From: Paraglaciecola marina
GTDB taxonomy: Bacteria; Pseudomonadota; Gammaproteobacteria; Enterobacterales; Alteromonadaceae
DNA: 64,000 nucleotides
NCBI RefSeq assembly: GCF_004360155.1
Contig: NZ_SAIS01000010.1
Location: 1 to 64,000, forward strand
Direction: 5' to 3'
Both the position numbers and the translations under genes were made by a program. Shown here in pieces: positions 59,178-64,000 of this stretch (the stretch's first letter is position 1; each line of letters starts with the position of its first letter). The notes beneath the pieces are model-generated. The model was not told the DNA's origin. It made no database searches and saw nothing but the letters and a program-made list of their open reading frames with translations.

Positions 59178-60356
59178 ATGTATAAATTGTATTTAGGGTT
59201 ATTACTAATGTTGTCTTTAGGTGGGTGTGCGGTCACGCAAACGTCTTCAAAATTACGGGTGGCAACCTTTAACGTCAGCATGGAAGCCACAAATTATGTG
59301 GAACAAATTGGTGACGTAGAGGGAAATGAGCTCTCTCAGTATTTAATTGCGGGTAATCACCCTCAGATCAAAAATATTGCTGAAATTATTCAAAGGGTTC
59401 AGCCTGATATTATTCTATTAAATGAATTTGACTATTTAGCTAGCTCTGAGTCAGATATTAAAGCTTTCTTAGATAATTATTTAGCTTTGTCTCAGAATGA
59501 CTCAAGCCCTGTTTTTTATCCATATTTCTTTGCCGCACCTGTGAATACAGGCGTTGATTCTGGCGTTGACCTTAACAATGATGGTGTGACTTCAGGTACA
59601 AAAGATGATGCCTTTGGATTTGGCCTTTATCCTGGTCACTATGGCATGGTGGTGTTGAGTAAATACCCTATCAAAAAAAGCAATGTACGTACTTTTCAAA
59701 AGTTTCTGTGGAAAGATATGCCTGATAATTTGTTAGACACTGTTAAAAATGAAGATGGCACTCATTATTACAGTGAAGAAGCTCAGCAAGTACTGCGCTT
59801 ATCCTCTAAATCTCACTGGGATATTCCAATTGAGATCAATGGTAATGAGCTACATATTTTAGCAAGCCACCCAACCCCCCCTGTATTTGATGGTCCTGAA
59901 AATCGCAATGGTAAGCGAAACCATGATGAGATCCGTTTTTGGCGAGATTATTTATCCACAAAGACAGAATCAAGTTACATTTATGATGATAAAGGTGAGC
60001 GAGGGGGCTTTAAAGGAATAAACTTTGTCATAGTTGGTGACTTAAATGCTTCAGCTGATGAAGGAGATGGTCTGAAAAGAGGTATTCAAGGACTGTTAAA
60101 TCATCCTGACGTAAACGATTCATTCACACCTACAAGCCTAGCTGCAAAGTTACATACCCCCGATAGCACTTTTTCTGCGAGCCATACCGCATTTTGGAGA
60201 ATGAGAGCGGATTATGTTTTGCCGTCAAATTCATTCAAAATAATTGACAGTGGTGTATTTTGGCCAGACATTGACGACCTTCATTACCGTCTTATTAAGG
60301 ACAGAAAAAGCTCTTCTGACCATAGACTGGTTTGGGTAGATTTAGAATTTATGTGA
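59178..60356 (+). CDS. Endonuclease/exonuclease/phosphatase family lipoprotein
   Basis: 392 residues from the ATG at 59178, with GGGAGG nine bases upstream (a TTG at 59172 is less likely). The signal ends LGGCAVTQ, a lipobox. The EEP fold is shown by VATFNVSM, the metal Glu in LLNEFDY, the VGDLNAS motif and the C-terminal SSDHRLVWVDL. A Ca-binding-like loop DLNNDGVTSG lies near residue 135. It is probably a surface or periplasmic nuclease/phosphatase that releases phosphate or nucleotides. It lies behind the terminator of the Oar-like receptor gene, so co-expression would need readthrough or its own promoter. Confidence 0.88.
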   Translation: MYKLYLGLLLMLSLGGCAVTQTSSKLRVATFNVSMEATNYVEQIGDVEGNELSQYLIAGNHPQIKNIAEIIQRVQPDIILLNEFDYLASSESDIKAFLDNYLALSQNDSSPVFYPYFFAAPVNTGVDSGVDLNNDGVTSGTKDDAFGFGLYPGHYGMVVLSKYPIKKSNVRTFQKFLWKDMPDNLLDTVKNEDGTHYYSEEAQQVLRLSSKSHWDIPIEINGNELHILASHPTPPVFDGPENRNGKRNHDEIRFWRDYLSTKTESSYIYDDKGERGGFKGINFVIVGDLNASADEGDGLKRGIQGLLNHPDVNDSFTPTSLAAKLHTPDSTFSASHTAFWRMRADYVLPSNSFKIIDSGVFWPDIDDLHYRLIKDRKSSSDHRLVWVDLEFM

Positions 60357-60376
60357 TTGAGACTAAGGTGTTAGCC

Positions 60377-60841
60377 TCATACATTTTCAAAAAGCGCTTC
60401 AACTCTATCTCGGGTGTCTTCAATGTCATTAACATCAGCGGGTGCGATGAAAATAGTATCGTCACCTGCTATGGTCCCTAACACACCATCTTTTTTACCC
60501 AAAGAGTCTAGTAAGCGGGCGATGAGTTGTGCAGCTCCTGGGCTAGTTCTAATAATTACCATTGAATTATTATGTACAACATCTAGTACAAGTTGTTTAA
60601 GGGGGCTTTTCGCTGTTGGCATGCCCAATTCTGGAGGCAAGCAATATACCATGTCACCTCTAGCGTTTCGGGTTCGGACTGCGCCAAACTTACTTAGCAT
60701 GCGGGACACTTTAGATTGGCTGATATTATCAAACTCTTGTGTTTTCAAGGCTTCAACAATATCTCCCTGAGAACCAAAACTTTCAGTTTTCAAAATATCT
60801 TTAAATGCTTTAATTAACGCTTCTTGTTTGTTACTTGCCAT
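60377..60841 (-). CDS. argR: Arginine repressor
   Basis: 154 residues. The N-terminal winged helix ([19 protein letters not shown], then [18 protein letters not shown]) and the C-terminal arginine-binding/oligomerisation domain ([27 protein letters not shown]) are complete. ArgR represses arginine synthesis genes with arginine as corepressor. It is divergent from mdh, a common gammaproteobacterial arrangement. Confidence 0.96.
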   Translation of the reverse strand: MASNKQEALIKAFKDILKTESFGSQGDIVEALKTQEFDNISQSKVSRMLSKFGAVRTRNARGDMVYCLPPELGMPTAKSPLKQLVLDVVHNNSMVIIRTSPGAAQLIARLLDSLGKKDGVLGTIAGDDTIFIAPADVNDIEDTRDRVEALFENV

Positions 60842-61123
60842 AAGTCCCTCGATTTTTAGTTAGACTATTTTGCCGTATTGCTTGGGTTTTCGCAATTTGC
60901 CCTTATAACAAATACGCGAATAAGAGCATTTTTTGGAACTGTTTGACTCTATTTATTCTTTAGTTGAATAATAATCATCAGCTTATGCATATATTAAAAA
61001 CTTTCGGTTCCTTGTATAATCATTCGGTTACAAACTGTTAAACAAGAATAAACTTGTATTTCACAACCTCGTTAGCAATATCTTATTGATTGCAACGCAG
61101 AAAGTACTTCACAGGAGAGAATC
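60842..61123. promoter_or_regulatory. argR/mdh divergent control region with ARG-box-like half sites
   Basis: A TATAAT -10 element lies at 61015-61020 for mdh, without a clear -35. TGAAT followed by A/T bases at 60965-60973 matches one half of the ARG box, and TGTATAATCATTC (61013-61025) matches most of the core and covers the -10. ATTC at 60955-60958 is another half site. No full box is visible. Confidence 0.45.
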
Positions 61124-62059
61124 ATGAAAATAGCTGTATTAGGTGCAGCCGGCGGTATCGGCCAAGCGTTATCTTTATTGTTAAAAACTCAATTGCCAGC
61201 AGGTTCAGAGTTATCTTTGTATGATGTTGCTCCAGTAGTTCCAGGTGTTGCTGTAGATTTAAGTCACATACCAACTGATGTGAAAGTTAAAGGTTATGGC
61301 AAAGATGACTTAGCTGATGCATTAACCGGCTGTGACATTGTATTGATACCAGCAGGTGTACCTCGTAAACCAGGTATGGATCGTTCTGACTTGTTTAACA
61401 TTAACGCTGGCATCGTAAGAAACCTAGTAGACGGCATTGCAGATAATTGCCCTGAAGCTTGCACTTGTATTATCACTAACCCTGTAAATACAACTGTTGC
61501 AATTGCTGCAGAAGCTCTTAAAGCTAAAGGTGTTTACAACAAAAATAAATTATTTGGTGTAACAACTCTTGATGTTATCCGTGCCGAAACTTTTGTTGGT
61601 GATTTGAAAGGTTTGAACCCAGCTAACTTACATGTACCTGTAATCGGTGGTCATTCTGGTACAACTATCTTACCTCTACTGTCTCAAGTTGAAGGTGTAG
61701 AGTTTACTGACGAAGAAGTAGCAAGTCTTACAACTCGTATCCAAAATGCTGGTACTGAAGTCGTTGAAGCTAAAGCAGGTGGCGGTTCTGCAACATTATC
61801 TATGGGTCAAGCTGCAGCTCGTTTTTGTTTGTCTCTAGTTGACGCTATGCGTGGCGAAAATGTTGTTGAATATACTTACGTTGAAACCAATAGTGACGAC
61901 GCGGTATTTTTCTCTCACCCAGTACGTTTAGGTAAAAACGGCGTAGAAGAAATTCTGTCTTACGGTGAGTTAAGTGAGTTTGAAGAAAACGCTAAAGCTT
62001 CAATGATTGAAGGCTTACGTAGTGATATTACTTTAGGTGTAGATTTCGTTAAAGGTTAA
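61124..62059 (+). CDS. mdh: Malate dehydrogenase
   Basis: 311 residues, NAD-dependent TCA-cycle enzyme (malate to oxaloacetate). Rossmann motif [16 protein letters not shown] at the N-terminus, substrate-binding [18 protein letters not shown] and the catalytic His in [15 protein letters not shown] are intact; it matches the E. coli-type enzyme in length. AGGAGAG seven bases upstream of the ATG is a strong ribosome site. Confidence 0.98.
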   Translation: MKIAVLGAAGGIGQALSLLLKTQLPAGSELSLYDVAPVVPGVAVDLSHIPTDVKVKGYGKDDLADALTGCDIVLIPAGVPRKPGMDRSDLFNINAGIVRNLVDGIADNCPEACTCIITNPVNTTVAIAAEALKAKGVYNKNKLFGVTTLDVIRAETFVGDLKGLNPANLHVPVIGGHSGTTILPLLSQVEGVEFTDEEVASLTTRIQNAGTEVVEAKAGGGSATLSMGQAAARFCLSLVDAMRGENVVEYTYVETNSDDAVFFSHPVRLGKNGVEEILSYGELSEFEENAKASMIEGLRSDITLGVDFVKG

Positions 62060-62074
62060 TTAATCTTTAGAAAG

Positions 62075-62103
62075 AAAAAACCAGCGAGCTCGCTGGTTTT
62101 TTT
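62075..62103. terminator. Bidirectional terminator after mdh
   Basis: CCAGCGAGCTCGCTGG is a perfect 16-base palindrome, with A6 before it and T7 after it, so both the mdh and the convergent DUF2726 transcripts can end here. Confidence 0.9.
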
Positions 62104-62122
62104 ATGCCTTTAATTTAAGTAA

Positions 62123-62743
62123 CTAGGCTGGAACAACTGGATTTCTAGGTACAGTCTTGTTGGTTCTAATAGGGCGAGTTGGCCTAGGTTGCCCCGTTAA
62201 TTCATTGGTTAATGAATTCTTCCCCTGAGTAGTAGGAGGGCTTAGCTGTTTCAATTGTGGTTTTGGTAGTTTAGTGTAAATACAATCTCGTATATTTGCA
62301 GCTGTATAACCAGCCCGTACCTTAATTCTTACATGGGGAATGTGAGCCGCATCTAATGCACCACTTACAAAAAAGTCTCTTTGGCTCTTATAGCCTTCCT
62401 TACCTTTTAGGTGTACTAAGTCGATTGCCATTACCGGCGACATATCACTCTTAGAACATAAAACGAAATCTAAATGTTTGCTGCTAGCTCTGGTGGTGGC
62501 ACTAACACTGGTTTTTCTGTTAGTGCTTTGGCGCACACTTAAAATATCACTCATTTTTACGCGACATAGAATTCTGTATTCGTTGCCAACGGCTTCATCT
62601 ATTAGAGATAGAAATGTGCGCTCCACAGGAGTAAACAAATTTCCTTTCTTCTGAAATGGAAAAGCAATGCCTGGTTCGTTAAGTTTCATTGCGGCTACTG
62701 CTACTATTATCAGTAGCATCATTAATATAATTCCAAGTTCCAT
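62123..62743 (-). CDS. DUF2726 membrane-anchored protein
   Basis: 206 residues from the ATG at 62743, where GGAGAG lies five bases upstream; six more residues would be added by an ATG at 62761. One N-terminal membrane segment (about 2-20), then a DUF2726 domain (about 40-160): LLCRVKMSDILS-type strand, KHLDFVLC with an acidic residue, and AIDLVHLKG. The domain is related to restriction-endonuclease-like/topoisomerase C-terminal folds in general, but catalysis is unproven. The C-terminal tail is Pro/Thr-rich. Function unknown. Confidence 0.8.
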   Translation of the reverse strand: MELGIILMMLLIIVAVAAMKLNEPGIAFPFQKKGNLFTPVERTFLSLIDEAVGNEYRILCRVKMSDILSVRQSTNRKTSVSATTRASSKHLDFVLCSKSDMSPVMAIDLVHLKGKEGYKSQRDFFVSGALDAAHIPHVRIKVRAGYTAANIRDCIYTKLPKPQLKQLSPPTTQGKNSLTNELTGQPRPTRPIRTNKTVPRNPVVPA

Positions 62744-62873
62744 GATCTCTCCAAGAGCCAATGTCGGTTTTTTGACAAACGTTTGTTGTTACTTGGATAA
62801 GCAAAGAGAGTGCCAATGAATTAGAAACAAATAATGGCACATCTAGAAGCTAGGAGGGTTAAGTAAGGGTTAC

Positions 62874-63260
62874 CTAAATACTTGATTTAACTAAAATATC
62901 AACCTGACTTCCGGTGCCGTCTTTAGAAATGATAACTACTTTTTCACCATGCTCATATTGTAAAACGATTCTACCTTTCAACATCTTTTCATCTTCAGCT
63001 TCACCAAGCTCTTGAAGATAAAAGTCTTTCGTAGCTTGTTGGCCACTTACGGCGAAGTAAGACAAACTTGCGGGTAATTTAGTGTCAAATAATTGGCAAA
63101 ATTTCGCGTTTGGATAGAGGGGTAAAGTGTGAAAGTCAGCAGGGCAAATCTTGCTTACAGTTGGAGTAACATGTTTATCTATTGATAGCTCGTCTGCAAT
63201 TAAATTGCTTGAAGTTACCATCATAAGTAAGCTGGTAGATTTTAGAATATATTTTAACAA
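62874..63260 (-). CDS. Exported small protein, function unknown
   Basis: 128 residues if translation starts at TTG 63260, where AGGAG lies eight bases upstream and the product begins with a proper signal peptide (MLKYILKSTSLLMMV, cleavage after LIA). The longest reading, from 63356, lacks a site and would hide the signal after 30 residues. The mature protein has two Cys residues (ICPAD, FCQLF) that could form a disulfide. No family recognised. It is divergent from the DUF2937 gene. Confidence 0.6.
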   Translation of the reverse strand: MLKYILKSTSLLMMVTSSNLIADELSIDKHVTPTVSKICPADFHTLPLYPNAKFCQLFDTKLPASLSYFAVSGQQATKDFYLQELGEAEDEKMLKGRIVLQYEHGEKVVIISKDGTGSQVDILVKSSI

Positions 63261-63355
63261 ACACGTATCTCCTAGGATGTCCTTTTGCTTACTATAGAAG
63301 TTCATCAGGTTAGCAGCAAGGCAATTCAGTTGTGTAAAGGTATGCTGGCTGGGCA

Positions 63356-63895
63356 ATGAGTATAATTATGAAAAAACTATGTATAGATTATTTAAGGCTG
63401 ACTTTGTTTTGTAGTGGTTTATTGATAGGTATTCAGGTACCTGCCGTAGTGGACCAATATGAAAAACGAGTGGATGCGCAATTGACAGAAGCACAGGCTA
63501 TTCTTGCTGGGTTTCAACAAACTGCAGAACGTTATTTTCAAGGTGATATACAAGCTCTTTTAAAGCATTATGAGTTAAGTGAAGATGCTGTGTTTAGACA
63601 TGATGCCCAAAATATTCGTTATATCACTGAGCGTGTCAGTTCATTAGAGGCAGAGCAAAATGCCTTGTTACAAAGTGCGATTCACCGTGTGTTTCATGTG
63701 TTAGTTACTCCCGAGCGGGAGACATTTAGACAAACCATGGAACAATACAGTTATATGATATTAATTGACCTTCAAGCCCTAGTTTGGGGGGTACTATTTG
63801 GGTTTTTAAGTGCCACTTTAGTTGAGGGGATATTACATCTATTTGGGTATTGTGTGATGTGCCTTAGGCCACATAAACATAAGGATAATACGTGA
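63356..63895 (+). CDS. DUF2937 membrane protein
   Basis: 179 residues: an N-terminal membrane segment (LRLTLFCSGLLIGIQVPAVV) with YEKRVDAQLTEA after it, a charged helical middle, and a second membrane segment near the C-terminus (LQALVWGVLFGFLSATLVEGI). This matches DUF2937, a family of unknown function. A second ATG at 63368 starts directly at MKKLC and may be the true start. Its stop overlaps the next start (GTGA). Confidence 0.75.
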   Translation: MSIIMKKLCIDYLRLTLFCSGLLIGIQVPAVVDQYEKRVDAQLTEAQAILAGFQQTAERYFQGDIQALLKHYELSEDAVFRHDAQNIRYITERVSSLEAEQNALLQSAIHRVFHVLVTPERETFRQTMEQYSYMILIDLQALVWGVLFGFLSATLVEGILHLFGYCVMCLRPHKHKDNT

Positions 63896-64000
63896 TTTTA
63901 GAGCAAGCGATATTAGATATTATTCCTGGCAAACAGCAAGAGTTTGAGGATGCGTTTAAACAAGCACAAATCATTGTTTCGTCTATGGGGGGGGTATATT
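63892..64000 (+). CDS. Antibiotic biosynthesis monooxygenase (ABM) family protein, partial
   Basis: The first 36 residues of a gene that runs off the window. It starts with GTG, with AAGGA six bases upstream and a 4-base overlap with the DUF2937 stop. The beginning (MILEQAILDIIPGKQQEFE, then AFKQA) is the beta-alpha pattern of dimeric alpha-beta-barrel (ABM) proteins. The eight-G run near the end is in frame. Confidence 0.65.
   Translation, partial: MILEQAILDIIPGKQQEFEDAFKQAQIIVSSMGGVY

Noticed and set aside
63984-63994. Eight-G run at the window end as a frameshift
   Set aside because: It reads in frame as Met-Gly-Gly-Val, fitting the ABM family; too little sequence follows to judge more.

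Overview
The window is about 64 kb of chromosomal DNA from a marine gammaproteobacterium, most likely an Alteromonadales member (Alteromonadaceae-like, of the Paraglaciecola/Catenovulum/Glaciecola kind). The basis is the A+T-rich composition, gammaproteobacterial versions of MetJ, RpoH, ArgR, PBP1B and PII, the divergent argR/mdh pair, the yihY-dtd-yiiD neighbourhood, an Oar-like TonB-dependent receptor and several GGDEF/EAL signalling proteins. Genus assignment is inference. I see no tRNA or rRNA genes, no insertion sequence, prophage, integrase or CRISPR array; gene density is high and nearly every gene is intact.

Layout. 1-5.9 kb: a minus-strand set with a single-domain PqiA-like membrane protein, an S41 protease lipoprotein and a small lipoprotein, then an M3 peptidase lipoprotein and a small outer-membrane-like protein. 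5.9-10 kb: purU plus a histidine phosphatase, divergent from hrpB. 10-19 kb: a secreted M12-type metalloprotease with duplicated C-terminal modules, mrcB (PBP1B), a TonB-like protein, tyrS and an M23 peptidoglycan hydrolase. 19-25 kb: an aspartoacylase-family hydrolase, an EAL-HDOD protein, rpoH (not beside ftsX), and the yiiD-dtd-pip group. 25-30 kb: a TM2/DUF2959 pair, yihY, divergent metF/metJ with clear MetJ operators, a GST and an HD hydrolase. 30-40 kb: a 7TMR-DISM/PAS/GGDEF/EAL protein, ribA, a DUF3300 protein, a GNAT gene directly behind a perfect terminator hairpin, pyrB, hemL and a class III nucleotide cyclase. 40-50 kb: a Dyp-type peroxidase with a GFA-like protein, an MscS channel, ggt, the glnK-amtB operon with a sigma-54/NtrC control region, a rhodanese, cbiB and mtnN. 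50-56 kb: a TPR/transglutaminase-like lipoprotein, an IPNS-like oxygenase, udk-nupC, and a coupled pair (periplasmic-binding-protein-like protein plus an unrecognised membrane protein). 56-64 kb: an Oar-like receptor, an endonuclease/exonuclease/phosphatase lipoprotein, argR/mdh, a DUF2726 protein, small unknowns and the start of an ABM-family gene.

How it fits together. Most of the window is housekeeping metabolism: one-carbon and methionine (purU, metF, metJ, mtnN), nitrogen (glnK-amtB, ggt), pyrimidine (pyrB, udk-nupC), cell wall (mrcB, M23) and tetrapyrrole/corrin (hemL, cbiB). The regulatory DNA is readable in places: tandem met boxes between metF and metJ, NtrC sites plus a sigma-54-like promoter before glnK, a T10-tailed hairpin in the rpoH leader, and several strong terminators. 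The best candidate for an undescribed system is 53.9-60.4 kb, where a membrane-tethered binding-protein-like gene is translationally coupled to a gene for an unrecognised two-TM protein with a conserved-looking cytoplasmic domain, divergent from an outer-membrane receptor that is followed by a secreted phosphatase/nuclease lipoprotein. This could be a surface sensing-and-uptake unit; its ligand is not determinable from sequence.
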